64,000 nt of DNA from Hydractinia symbiolongicarpus (GCF_029227915.1 NC_079876.1:37307828-37371827), one strand, 5' to 3'; shown: positions 24,601-38,392, counted from the stretch's first letter. Notes: generated from the sequence alone by a model not told the origin. Numbers and translations: made by a program.

Positions 24601-25722
24601 TACCAACATGTATTTAGCGATATTTTTTTTGATATTACTAGGTTGCATCCCTTTTAACAATGAAACGAATGACTGTGGGACTTAATTTAACTAACTTTTG
24701 GACTGTGACCTGATAAATGTGATAAATGAGACAATTCGACTCCAAGAAATAACATTCTTCTTAATTTGACGGCATTGCCGGATCTCAGCGATTACACTGG
24801 GCGCTGTGGTAGCGCTTCAATTAAAAATAAATATAAAAAAGTCATTCTTTACTGTGGGACCAATCCTAGCCGTTATCGCGCGCTGAAGAAATATCGATCG
24901 TTTCATAAACTAAATTTCATTGACTTTCTAACGGTGCCAGTCGGTTTGAGTTACAACGGTTGGGTCACATATTCGTACCAACATGTCTTTAGCGATATTT
25001 GTTTTGATATTACTAGGTTGCATCGCTTTTATCAATGAAACGAATGACTGTGGGACTTAATTGAACTAACTTTGGACTGTGACTTGATAAATGAGATAAA
25101 TGAGACAATTGGACTCCAAGAAATAACATTCTTTTTAGTTTGACGTGATTGCCGGAACTCAGCGATTACACTGGACGCTGTGGTAGCGCTTCATTTAAGA
25201 ATTTAGACAAATCAGTCATTCTTTACTGTGGGACCAATCCTAGCCGTTATCGCGCGCTGAAGAAATAGCGACAGTTTCACAAACTACATTTTATTGACTT
25301 TCTAAAAGTATCAATCCGCAGGAGTTGCAACGGTTGAGTCACATATTCGTACCAACATGTATTTCGTGATACTTTTCCGGTACTACCAGGTTGTATGGCT
25401 TTTAACAGTGAAACGATTGACTGTGGCACTTAATTGAACTGATTATGGACTGTCACCTGATAAATGTGATAAAAGAGAGAATTGGACTTCAAGAAATAAC
25501 ATTCTTCTTAATTTGACATGATTGCCGAACCTCAGCGATTACACTGGGCGCTGTGGTAGCGCTTCATTTAAGAATTAAGCTATAAAAAGTCATTTTTTTA
25601 CTGTGGGGCCGATCCTTGCCCTTAGCGCGCTGAAGAAATAGCGACAGTTTCAAAAACTATATTTCATTGACTTTCTAACGGTGTCAGTCCGTTTGAGTAA
25701 CAACGGTTGGGTCACATATTCG
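24601..25722 (+). repeat. Partial copy 4 of the block C HOR
   Basis: Three monomers (375, 374 and 373 bp) match the first, second and third positions of copy 3. One holds the last e-type open stretch of the array (24766-25038). The HOR order then breaks off into the 745 bp dimer duplication. Confidence 0.8.
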
Positions 25723-27010
25723 TACCAACATGCATTTAGCGATATTTTTTTGATATTACTAGGTTGCATCGCTTTTAACAATGAAACGAATGACTGTGGG
25801 ACTTAATTGAACTGATTTTGGAATGTGACCTTATAAATGTGATAAATGAGACAATTGGACTCTAAGAAATAACATTCTCCTTAATTTGACGGGATTGCCG
25901 GAACTCAGCGATTACACTGGGAGCTGTGGTAGCGCTTCATTTAAAAATTTAGATAAATATGTCATTCTTTACTGTGGGACCAATCCTATCCGTTATCGCG
26001 CGCTGAAGAAATAGCAACAGTTTAAAAACTACATTTCAATGACTTTCTAACGGTGTCAGTCCGTTTAGGTTACAACGGTTGGGTCACATACTCGTACCAA
26101 CATGTATTTAGCGATATTTTTCTGATATTACTTGGTTGCACCGCTTTTAACAGTGAAACGATTGACTGTGGGACTTAATTGAACTGATTTTGGACTGTGA
26201 CCTTATAAATGTTATAAGATAGACAAGTTGACTCCAAGAAATAACATTCTTCTTAATTTGACATGATTGCCGAACCTCAGCGATTACACTGGGCGCTGTG
26301 GTAGCGCTTCATTTAAGAATTAAGCTATAAAAAGTCATTTTTTTACTGTGGGGCCGATCCTTGCCCTTAGCGCGCTGAAGAAATAGCGACAGTTTCAAAA
26401 ACTATATTTCATTGACTTTCTAACGGTGTCAGTCCGTTTGAGTAACAACGGTTGGGTCACATATTCGTACCAACATGCATTTAGCGATATTTTTTTGATA
26501 TTACTAGGTTGCATCGCTTTTAACAATGAAACGAATGACTGTGGGACTTAATTGAACTGATTTTGGAATGTGACCTTATAAATGTGATAAATGAGACAAT
26601 TGGACTCTAAGAAATAACATTCTCCTTAATTTGACGGGATTGCCGGAACTCAGCGATTACACTGGGAGCTGTGGTAGCGCTTCATTTAAAAATTTAGATA
26701 AATATGTCATTCTTTACTGTGGGACCAATCCTATCCGTTATCGCGCGCTGAAGAAATAGCAACAGTTTAAAAACTACATTTCAATGACTTTCTAACGGTG
26801 TCAGTCCGTTTAGGTTACAACGGTTGGGTCACATACTCGTACCAACATGTATTTAGCGATATTTTTCTGATATTACTTGGTTGCACCGCTTTTAACAGTG
26901 AAACGATTGACTGTGGGACTTAATTGAACTGATTTTGGACTGTGACCTTATAAATGTTATAAGATAGACAAGTTGACTCCAAGAAATAACATTCTTCTTA
27001 ATTTGACATG
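25521..27010 (+). repeat. 745 bp dimer, tandemly duplicated
   Basis: The private variant attgccgaacctcag occurs at 25521 and 26266, 745 bp apart. The units at 25723 and 26468 and those at 26095 and 26840 match correspondingly, including the shared loss of one t in caacagtttaaaaac. The right junction lies near 26260, where a unit that elsewhere reads gattaccggaactc continues as gattgccgaacctc. Outer limits are approximate. Confidence 0.8.
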
Positions 27011-29825
27011 ATTACCGGAACTCAGCGATTACACTGGGCGCTTTGGTATCGCTTCATTTAAAAATTTAGATAAATAAGTCATTCTTTACTGTGGGATCAA
27101 TCCTATCCGTTATCGCGCGCTGAAAAAATAGCGATAGTTTCAAAAACTACATTTGATTGACTTTGTAACGGTGTCAGTCCGTTTAAGTTGCAACGGTTGG
27201 GTCACGTATTCGTACCAACATGTATTTAGCGATATTTATCTGATATTACTAGGTTGCATCGCTTTTAGCAGTAAAACGATTGGCAGTGGGACTTAATTGA
27301 ACTAACTTTGGACTGTGACTTGATAAATGAGATAAATGAGACAATTGAACTCCAAGAAATAACATTCTTCTTAGTTTGACGTGATTGCCGGAACTCAGCG
27401 ATTACACTGGGCGCTGTGGTAGCGCTTCATTTAAGAATTTAGACAAATCAATCATTCTTTACTGTGGGACCAATCCTAGCCGTTATCGCGCGCTGAAGAA
27501 ATAGCGACAGTTTCAAAAACTACATTTTATTGACTTTCTAAAAGTATCAATCCGCAGGAGTTGCAACGGTTGAGTCACATATTCGTACCAACATGTATTT
27601 CGTGATACTTTTCCGGTACTACCAGGTTGTATGGCTTTTAACAGTGAAACGATTGACTGTGGCACTTAATTGAACTGATTATGGACTGTCACCTGATAAA
27701 TGTGATAAAGGAGACAATTGGACTTCAAGAAATAGCATTCTTCTTAATTTGAAATGATTGCCGAAACTCAGCGATTGCACTGGGCGCTGTGGTAGCGCTT
27801 CATTTAAGAACTCAGATTAATAAGTCATTTTTTACTGTGGGACCAATCCTGGCCGTTATCGCGCAATGAAGAAATAGCGACAGTTTCAAAAACTACATTT
27901 CATTGACTTTCTAACGGTGTCAGTCCGTTTGAGTTACAACGGTTGCGTCACATATTCGTACCTACATGTATTTAGCGATATTTTTTTTGATATTACTAGG
28001 TTGCATCCCTTTTAACAATGAAACGAATGACTGTGGGACTTAATTTAACTAACTTTTGGACTGTGACCTGATAAATGTGTTAAATGAGACAATTCGACTC
28101 CAAGAAATAACATTCTTCTTAATTTGACGGCATTGCCGGATCTCAGCGATTACACTGGGCGCTGTGGTAGCGCTTCAATTAAAAATAAATATAAAAAAGT
28201 CATTCTTTACTGTGGGACCAATCCTAGCCGTTATCGCGCGCTGAAGAAATATCGATAGTTTCAAAAACTACATTTGATTGACTTTGTAACGGTGTCAGTC
28301 CGTTTGAGTTGCAACGGTTGGGTCACGTATTCGTACCAACATGTATTTAGCGATATTTATCTGATATTACTAGGTTGCATCGCTTTTAGCAGTAAAACGA
28401 TTGGCAGTGGGACTTAATTGAACTAACTTTGGACTGTGACTTGATAAATGAGATAAATGAGACAATTGAACTCCAAGAAATAACATTCTTCTTAGTTTGA
28501 CGTGATTGCCGGAACTCAGCGATTACACTGGGCGCTGTGGTAGCGCTTCATTTAAGAATTTAGACAAATCAGTCATTCTTTACTGTGGGACCAATCCTAG
28601 CCGTTATCGCGCGCTGAAGAAATAGGGACAGTTTCAAAAACTACATTTTATTGACTTTCTAAAAGTATCAATCCGCAGGAGTTGCAACGGTTGAGTCACA
28701 TATTCGTACCAACATGTATTTCGTGATACTTTTCCGGTACTACCAGGTTGTATGGCTTTTAACAGTGAAACGATTGACTGTGGCACTTAATTGAACTGAT
28801 TATGGACTGTCACCTGATAAATGTGATAAAGGAGACAATTGGACTTCAAGAAATAACATTCTTCTTAATTTGACATGATTGCGGAACCTCAGCGATTACA
28901 CTGGGCGCTGTGGTAGCGCTTCATTTAAGAATTAAGTTATAAAAAGTCATTTTTTTACTGTGGGGCCGATCCTTGCCGTTAGCGCGCTGAAGAAATAGCG
29001 ACAGTTTCAAAAACTATATTTCATTGACTTTCTAACGGTGTCAGTCCGTTTGAGTTACAACGGTTGGGTCACATATTCGTACCAACATGCATTTAGCGAT
29101 ATTTTTTTGATATTACTAGGTTGCATCGCTTTTAACAATGAAACGAATGACTGTGGGACTTAATTGAACTGATTTTGGAATGTGACCTTATAAATGTTAT
29201 AAGTGAGACATGTGGACTCCAAGAAATAGCATTCTTCTTAATTTGAAATGATTGCCGAAACTCAGCGATTGCACTGGGCGCTGTAGTAGCGCTTCATTTA
29301 AGAACTCAGATTAATAAGTCATTTTTTACTGTGGGACCAATCCTGGCCGTTATCGCGCGATGAAGAAATAGCGACAGTTTCAAAAACTACATTCCATTGA
29401 CTTTCTAACGGTGTCAGTCCGCTTGAGTTACAACGGTTGGGTCACCTATTCGTACCAACATGTGTTTAGCCATATTTTTCTGATCTTACTAGGTTGCATC
29501 GCTTTTAAGAATGAAACGATTGACTGTGGGACTTAATTGAACTAACTTTGGACTGTGACGTGATAAATGTGATAAATGAGACAATTGGACTCTAAGAAAT
29601 AACATTCTCCTTAATTTGACGGGATTGCCGGAACTCAGCGATTACACTGGGCGCTGTGGTAGCGCTTCATTTAAAAATTTAGATAAATAAGTCATTCTTT
29701 ACTGTGGGACCAATCCTATCCGTTATCGTGCGCTAAAGAAATAGCGACAGTTTTAAAAACTACATTTCATTGACTTTCTAACGGTGTCAGTCCGTTTGAG
29801 TTACAACGGTTGGGTCACATATTCG
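26468..29825 (+). repeat. Block A', second copy of block A lacking four monomers
   Basis: Units from 26468 match 1-1250 at offset 26466-26467, and from about 28250 they match about 3280-4480 at offset 24973. The change of offset (about 1494 bp, four monomers) is explained by two in-register joins: one near 27725 (a unit beginning like 1120 continues like 1493) and one near 28255 (an e-type body continues like 3280). The e-type unit here is therefore a chimera. Confidence 0.8.
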
Positions 29826-32800
29826 TACCAACATGTATTTAGCGATATTTGTTTTAATATTACTAGGTTGCATCGCTTTTAACAATGAAACGAATGACTG
29901 TGAGACTTAATTGAACTAACTTTGGACTGTGATCTGATAAATGTGATAAATGAGACAATTGGACTCCAAGAAATAACATTCTTCTTAATTCGACTTGATT
30001 GCCGGAACTCAGCGATTACACTGGGCGCTGTGGTAGCGCTTCATTTAAAAATTTAGATAAATAAGTCATTCTTTACTGTGGGACCAATCCTATCCGTTAT
30101 TGCGCGCTAAAGAAATAGCGACAGTTTTAAAAACTACATTTCATTGACTTTCTAACGGTGTCAGTCCGTTTGAGTTACAACGGTTGGGTCACATACTCGT
30201 ACCAACATGTATTTAGCGATATTTTTCTGATATTACTAGGTTGCATCGCTTTTAACAACGAAACGAATGACTGTGGGACTTAATTGAACTAACTTTGGAC
30301 TGTGACCTGATAAATGTGATAAATGAGACAATTGGACTCCAAGAGATAACATTCTTCTTACTTCGACTTGATTGCCGGAACTCAGCGATTACACTGGGCG
30401 CTGTGGTAGCGCTTCATTTAAAAATTTAGATAAATAAGTCATTCTTTACTGTGGGACCAATCCTATCCGTTATCGCGCGCTGAAGAAATAGCGACAGTTT
30501 TAAAAACTACATTTCATTGACTTTTTAACGGTGTCAGTCCGTTTGAGTTACAACGGTTGGGTCACATACTCGTACCAACATGTATTTACCGATATTTTTC
30601 TGATATTACTAGGTTGCACCGCTTTTAACAGTGAAACGATTGCTGTGGGACTAAATTGAACTGATTTTGGGCTGTGACCTTATAAATGTTATAAGATAGA
30701 CAAGTTGACTCCAAGAAATAACATTCTTCTTAATTTGACAAGATTACCGGAACTCAGCGATTACACTGGCGCTTTGGTATCGCTTCATTTAAAAATTTAG
30801 ATAAATAAGTCATTCTTTACTGTGGGACCAATCCTATCCGTTATTGTGCGCTAAAGAAATAGCGACAGTTTTAAAAACTACATTTCATTGACTTTCTAAC
30901 GGTGTCAGTCCGTTTGAGTTACAACGGTTGGGTCACATATTCGTACCAACATGTATTTAACGATATTTGTTTTGATATTACTAGGTTGCATCGCTTTTAA
31001 CAATGAAACGAATGACTGTGGGACTTAATTGAACTAACTTTGGACTGTGATCTGATAAATGTGATAAATGAGACAATTGGACTCCAAGAAATAACATTCT
31101 TCTTAATTCGACTTGATTGCCGGAACTCAGCGATTACACTGGGCGCTGTGGTAGCGCTTCATTTAAAAATTTAGATAAATAAGTCATTCTTTACTGTGGG
31201 ACCAATCCTATCCGTTATTGCGCGCTAAAGAAATAGCGACAGTTTTAAAAACTACATTTCATTGACTTTCTAACGGTGTCAGTCCGTTTGAGTTACAACG
31301 GTTGGGTCACATACTCGTACCAACATGTATTTAGCGATATTTTTCTGATATTACTAGGTTGCATCGCTTTTAACAACGAAACGAATGACTGTGGGACTTA
31401 ATTGAACTAACTTTGGACTGTGACCTGATAAATGTGATAAATGAGACAATTGGACTCCAAGAAATAACATTCTTCTTAATTCGACTTGATTGCCGGAACT
31501 CAGCGATTACACTGGGCGCTGTGGTAGCGCTTCATTTAAAAATTTAGATAAATAAGTCATTCTTTACTGTGGGACCAATCCTATCCGTTATCGCGCGCTG
31601 AAGAAATAGCGACAGTTTTAAAAACTACATTTCATTGACTTTCTAACGGTGTCAGTCCGTTTGAGTTACAACGGTTGGGTCACATACTCGTACCAACATG
31701 TTTTTACCGATATTTTTCTGATATTACTAGGTTGCACCGCTTTTAACAGTGAAACGATTGCTGTGGGACTAAATTGAACTAATTTTGGGCTGTGACCTTA
31801 TAAATGTTATAAGATAGACAAGTTGACTCCAAGAAATAACATTCTTCTTAATTTGACAAGATTACCGGAACTCAGCGATTACACTGGCGCTTTGGTATCG
31901 CTTCATTTAAAAATTTAGATAAATAAGTCATTCTTTACTGTGGGACCAATCCTATCCGTTATTGTGCGCTAAAGAAATAGCGACAGTTTTAAAAACTACA
32001 TATCATTGACTTTCTAACGGTGTCAGTCCGTTTGAGTTACATTGGTTGGGTCACATATTCATACCAACTTGTATTTAGCGATATTTGTTTTGATATTACT
32101 AGGTTGCATCGCTTTTAACAATGAAAAGAATGACTGTGGGACTTAATTGAACTACCTTTGGACTGTGACCTGATAAATGTGATAAATGAGACAATTGGAC
32201 TCCAAGAAATAACATTCTTCTTAATTCGACTTGATTGCCGGAACTCAGCGATTACACTGGGCGCTGTGGTAGCGCTTCATTTAAAAATTTAGATAAATAA
32301 GTCATTCTTTACTGTGGGACCAATCCTATCCGTTATCGTGCACTAAGAAATAGCGACAGTTTTAAAAACTACATTTCATTGACTTTCTAACGGTGTCAGT
32401 CCGTTTGAGTTACAACGGTTGGGTCACATACTCGTACCAACATGTATTTACCGATATTTTTCTGATATTACTAGGTTGCACCGCTTTTAACAGTGAAACG
32501 ATTGCTGTGGGACTAAATTGAACTGATTTTGGGCTGTGACCTTATAAATGTTATAAGATAGACAAGTTGACTCCAAGAAATAACATTCTTCTTAATTTGA
32601 CAAGATTACCGGAACTCAGCGATTACACTGGCGCTTTGGTATCGCTTCATTTAAAAATTTAGATAAATAAGTCATTCTTTACTGTGGGATCAATCCTATC
32701 CGTTATTGCGCGCTGAACAAATAGCGATAGTTTCAAAAACTACATTTGATTGACTTTGTAACGGTGTCAGTCCGTTTGAGTTGCAACGGTTGGGTCACGT

Positions 32801-33548
32801 ATTCGTACCAACATGTATTTAGCGACATTTATCTGATATTACTAGGTTGCATCGCTTTTAACAGTGAAACGATTGACTGTGACACTTAATTGAAATGATT
32901 ATGGACTGTCACCTGATAAATGTGATAAAGGAGGCAATTGGACTCCAAGAAATAACATTCTTCTTAATTTGACATGATTGCGGAGCCTCAGCGATTACAC
33001 TGGGCGTTGTGGTAGCGCTTCATTTAAGAATTAAGCTATAAAAAGTCATTTTTTACTGTGGGGCCGATCCTTGCCCTTAGCGCGCTGAAGAAATAGCGAC
33101 AGTTTCAAAAACTATATTTCATTGACTTTCTAACGGTGTCACTCCGTTTGAGTTACAACGGTTGGGTCACATACTCGTACCAACATGTATTTACCGATAT
33201 TTTTCTGATATTACTAGGTTGCACCGCTTTTAACAGTGAAACGATTGCTGTGGGACTAAATTGAACTGATTTTGGGCTGTGACCTTATAAATGTTATAAG
33301 ATAGACAAGTTGACTCCAAGAAATAACATTCTTCTTAATTTGACAAGATTACCGGAACTCAGCGATTACACTGGCGCTTTGGTATCGCTTCATTTAAAAA
33401 TTTAGATAAATAAGACATTCTTTACTGTGGGACCAATCCTATCCGTTATTGTGCGCTAAAGAAATAGCGACAGTTATAAAAACTACATATCATTGACTTT
33501 CTAACGGTGTCAGTCCGTTTGAGTTACAACGGTTGGGTCACATATTCA
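29826..33548 (+). repeat. Block B' proximal part, near-identical to 4847-8569
   Basis: Monomer starts 29826, 30200, 30573, 30944, 31318, 31691, 32062, 32435, 32806 and 33178 all lie exactly 24979 bp after 4847 to 8199. I noticed only a handful of substitutions over about 3.3 kb, for example gttttaatatt against gttttgatatt near 29850 and gggcgttgtgg against gggcgctgtgg near 33005. Co-linearity is lost inside the unit that starts at 33178. Confidence 0.88.
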
Positions 33549-34666
33549 TACCAACTTGTATTTAGCGATATTTGTTTTGATATTACTAGGTTACATCGCT
33601 TTTAACAATGAAAAGAATGACTGTGGGACTTATTTGAACTACCTTTGGACTGTGACCTGATAAATGTGATAAATGAGACAATTGGACTCCAAGAAATAAC
33701 ATTCTTCTTAATTCGACTTGATTGCCGGAACTCAGCGATTACACTGAGCGCTGTGGTAGCGCTTCATTTAAAAATTTAGATAAATAAGTCATTCTTTACT
33801 GTGGGACCAATCCTATCCGTTATTGCGCGCTAAAGAAATAGCGACAGTTTTAAAAACTACATTTCATTGACTTTCTAACGGTGTCAGTCCGTTTGAGTTA
33901 CAACGGTTGGGTCACATACTCGTACCAACATGTATTTAGCGATATTTTTCTGATATTACTAGGTTGCATCGCTTTTAACAACGAAACGAATGACTGTGGG
34001 ACTTAATTGAACTAACTTTGGACTGTGACCTGATAAATGTGATAAATGAGACAATTGGACTCCAAGAAATAACATTCTTCTTAATTCGACTTGATTGCCG
34101 GAACTCAGCGATTACACTGGGCGCTGTGGTAGCGCTTCATTTAAAAATTTAGATAAATAAGTCATTCTTTACTGTGGGACCAATCCTATCCGTTATCGCG
34201 CGCTGAAGAAATAGCGACAGTTTTAAAAACTACATTTCATTGACTTTCTAACGGTGTCAGTCCGTTTGAGTTACAACGGTTGGGTCACATACTCGTACCA
34301 ACATGTATTTACCGATATTTTTCTGATATTACTAGGTTGCACCGCTTTTAACAGTGAAACGATTGCTGTGGGACTAAATTGAACTGATTTTGGGCTGTGA
34401 CCTTATAAATGTTATAAGATAGACAAGTTGACTCCAAGAAATAACATTCTTCTTAATTTGACAAGATTACCGGAACTCAGCGATTACACTGGCGCTTTGG
34501 TATCGCTTCATTTAAAAATTTAGATAAATAAGTCATTCTTTACTGTGGGACCAATCCTATCCGTTATTGTGCGCTAAAGAAATAGCGACAGTTTTAAAAA
34601 CTACATATCATTGACTTTCTAACGGTGTCAGTCCGTTTGAGTTACATTGTTTGGGTCACATATTCA
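33549..34666 (+). repeat. Rearranged three-monomer segment of block B'
   Basis: Units at 33549, 33923 and 34296. The first carries ggttacatcgc, as at 13405 in block B, so the array jumps from the equivalent of 8199 to the equivalent of 13405. The result is a 2605 bp (seven-monomer) spacing between the gcgctgaacaaatag markers at 32710 and 35315. Confidence 0.7.
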
Positions 34667-36529
34667 TACCAACTTGTATTTAGCGATATTTGTTTTGATA
34701 TTACTAGGTTGCATCGCTTTTAACAATGAAAAGAATGACTGTGGGACTTAATTGAACTACCTTTGGACTGTGACCTGATAAATGTGATAAATGAGACAAT
34801 TGGACTCCAAGAAATAACATTCTTCTTAATTCGACTTGATTGCCGGAACTCAGCGATTACACTGGGCGCTGTGGTAGCGCTTCATTTAAAAATTTAGATA
34901 AATAAGTCATTCTTTACTGTGGGACCAATCCTATCCGTTATCGCGCACTAAGAAATAGCGACAGTTTTAAAAACTACATTTCATTGACTTTCTAACGGTG
35001 TCAGTCCGTTTGAGTTACAACGGTTGGGTCACATACTCGTACCAACATGTATTTACCGATATTTTTCTGATATTACTAGGTTGCACCGCTTTTAACAGTG
35101 AAACGATTGCTGTGGGACTAAATTGAACTGATTTTGGGCTGTGACCTTATAAATGTTATAAGATAGACAAGTTGACTCCAAGAAATAACATTCTTCTTAA
35201 TTTGACAAGATTACCGGAACTCAGCGATTACACTGGCGCTTTGGTATCGCTTCATTTAAAAATTTAGATAAATAAGTCATTCTTTACTGTGGGATCAATC
35301 CTATCCGTTATTGCGCGCTGAACAAATAGCGATAGTTTCAAAAACTACATTTGATTGACTTTGTAACGGTGTCAGTCCGTTTGAGTTGCAACGGTTGGGT
35401 CACGTATTCGTACCAACATGTATTTAGCGACATTTATCTGATATTACTAGGTTGCATCGCTTTTAACAGTGAAACGATTGACTGTGACACTTAATTGAAA
35501 TGATTATGGACTGTCACCTGATAAATGTGATAAAGGAGGCAATTGGACTCCAAGAAATAACATTCTTCTTAATTTGACATGATTGCGGAGCCTCAGCGAT
35601 TACACTGGGCGCTGTGGTAGCGCTTCATTTAAGAATTAAGCTATAAAAAGTCATTTTTTACTGTGGGGCCGATCCTTGCCCTTAGCGCGCTGAAGAAATA
35701 GCGACAGTTTCACAAACTATATTTCATTGACTTTCTAACGGTGTCAGTCCGTTTGAGTTACAACGGTTGGGTCACATACTCGTACCAACATGTATTTAGC
35801 GATATTTTTCTGATATTACTAGGTTGCATCGCTTTTAACAACGAAACGAATGACTGTGGGACTTAATTGAACTAACTTTGGACTGTGACCTGATAAATGT
35901 GATAAATGAAACAATTGGACTCCAAGAAATAACATTCTTCTTAATTCGACTTGATTGCCGGAACTGAGCGATTACACTGGGCGCTGTGGTAGCGCTTCAT
36001 TTAAAAATTTAGATAAATAAGTCATTCTTTACTGTGGGACCAATCCTATCCGTTATCGCGCGCTGAAGAAATAGCGACAGTTTTAAAAACTACATTTCAT
36101 TGACTTTCTAACGGTGTCAGTCCGTTTGAGTTACAACGGTTGGGTCACATATTCATACCAACTTGTATTTAGCGATATTTGTTTTGATATTACTAGGTTA
36201 CATCGCTTTTAACAATGAAAAGAATGACTGTGGGACTTATTTGAACTACCTTTGGACTGTGACCTGATAAATGTGATAAATGAGACAATTGGACTCCAAG
36301 AAATAACATTCTTCTTAATTCGACTTGATTGCCGGAACTCAGCGATTACACTGGGCGCTGTGGTAGCGCTTCATTTAAAAATTTAGATAAATAAGTCATT
36401 CTTTACTGTGGGACCAATCCTATCCGTTATCGCGCGCTGAAGAAATAGCGACAGTTTTAAAAACTACATTTCATTGACTTTCTAACGGTGTCAGTCCGTT
36501 TGAGTTACATTGTTTGGGTCACATATTCA
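34667..36529 (+). repeat. 1863 bp pentamer HOR, copy 1
   Basis: Five monomers of 373, 371, 372, 373 and 374 bp. Private markers are tacattgtttgggtc just before the unit, tttcacaaactat near 35709, aatgaaacaattgg near 35905 and gaactgagcg near 35962. All recur 1863 bp later. Confidence 0.88.
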
Positions 36530-38392
36530 TACCAACTTGTATTTAGCGATATTTGTTTTGATATTACTAGGTTGCATCGCTTTTAACAATGAAAAGAATG
36601 ACTGTGGGACTTAATTGAACTACCTTTGGACTGTGACCTGATAAATGTGATAAATGAGACAATTGGACTCCAAGAAATAACATTCTTCTTAATTCGACTT
36701 GATTGCCGGAACTCAGCGATTACACTGGGCGCTGTGGTAGCGCTTCATTTAAAAATTTAGATAAATAAGTCATTCTTTACTGTGGGACCAATCCTATCCG
36801 TTATCGCGCACTAAGAAATAGCGACAGTTTTAAAAACTACATTTCATTGACTTTCTAACGGTGTCAGTCCGTTTGAGTTACAACGGTTGGGTCACATACT
36901 CGTACCAACATGTATTTACCGATATTTTTCTGATATTACTAGGTTGCACCGCTTTTAACAGTGAAACGATTGCTGTGGGACTAAATTGAACTGATTTTGG
37001 GCTGTGACCTTATAAATGTTATAAGATAGACAAGTTGACTCCAAGAAATAACATTCTTCTTAATTTGACAAGATTACCGGAACTCAGCGATTACACTGGC
37101 GCTTTGGTATCGCTTCATTTAAAAATTTAGATAAATAAGTCATTCTTTACTGTGGGATCAATCCTATCCGTTATTGCGCGCTGAACAAATAGCGATAGTT
37201 TCAAAAACTACATTTGATTGACTTTGTAACGGTGTCAGTCCGTTTGAGTTGCAACGGTTGGGTCACGTATTCGTACCAACATGTATTTAGCGACATTTAT
37301 CTGATATTACTAGGTTGCATCGCTTTTAACAGTGAAACGATTGACTGTGACACTTAATTGAAATGATTATGGACTGTCACCTGATAAATGTGATAAAGGA
37401 GGCAATTGGACTCCAAGAAATAACATTCTTCTTAATTTGACATGATTGCGGAGCCTCAGCGATTACACTGGGCGCTGTGGTAGCGCTTCATTTAAGAATT
37501 AAGCTATAAAAAGTCATTTTTTACTGTGGGGCCGATCCTTGCCCTTAGCGCGCTGAAGAAATAGCGACAGTTTCACAAACTATATTTCATTGACTTTCTA
37601 ACGGTGTCAGTCCGTTTGAGTTACAACGGTTGGGTCACATACTCGTACCAACATGTATTTAGCGATATTTTTCTGATATTACTAGGTTGCATCGCTTTTA
37701 ACAACGAAACGAATGACTGTGGGACTTAATTGAACTAACTTTGGACTGTGACCTGATAAATGTGATAAATGAAACAATTGGACTCCAAGAATTAACATTC
37801 TTCTTAATTCGACTTGATTGCCGGAACTGAGCGATTACACTGGGCGCTGTGGTAGCGCTTCATTTAAAAATTTAGATAAATAAGTCATTCTTTACTGTGG
37901 GACCAATCCTATCCGTTATCGCGCGCTGAAGAAATAGCGACAGTTTTAAAAACTACATTTCATTGACTTTCTAACGGTGTCAGTCTGTTTGAGTTACAAC
38001 GGTTGGGTCACATATTCATACCAACTTGTATTTAGCGATATTTGTTTTGATATTACTAGGTTACATCGCTTTTAACAATGAAAAGAATGACTGTGGGACT
38101 TATTTGAACTACCTTTGGACTGTGACCTGATAAATGTGATAAATGAGACAATTGGACTCCAAGAAATAACATTCTTCTTAATTCGACTTGATTGCCGGAA
38201 CTCAGCGATTACACTGGGCGCTGTGGTAGCGCTTCATTTAAAAATTTAGATAAATAAGTCATTCTTTACTGTGGGACCAATCCTATCCGTTATCGCGCGC
38301 TGAAGAAATAGCGATAGTTTCAAAAACTACATTTAATTGACTTTGTAACGGTGTCAGTCCGTTTGAGTTGAAACGGTTGGGTCACGAATTCG
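36530..38392 (+). repeat. 1863 bp pentamer HOR, copy 2
   Basis: Starts 36530, 36903, 37274, 37646 and 38019 repeat those of copy 1 at exactly 1863 bp. Small differences include gaattaac against gaaataac near 37790 and cagtctgtttg near 37981. The fifth unit joins an acatttaattgactttg segment that resembles 15540-15620. Confidence 0.88.
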
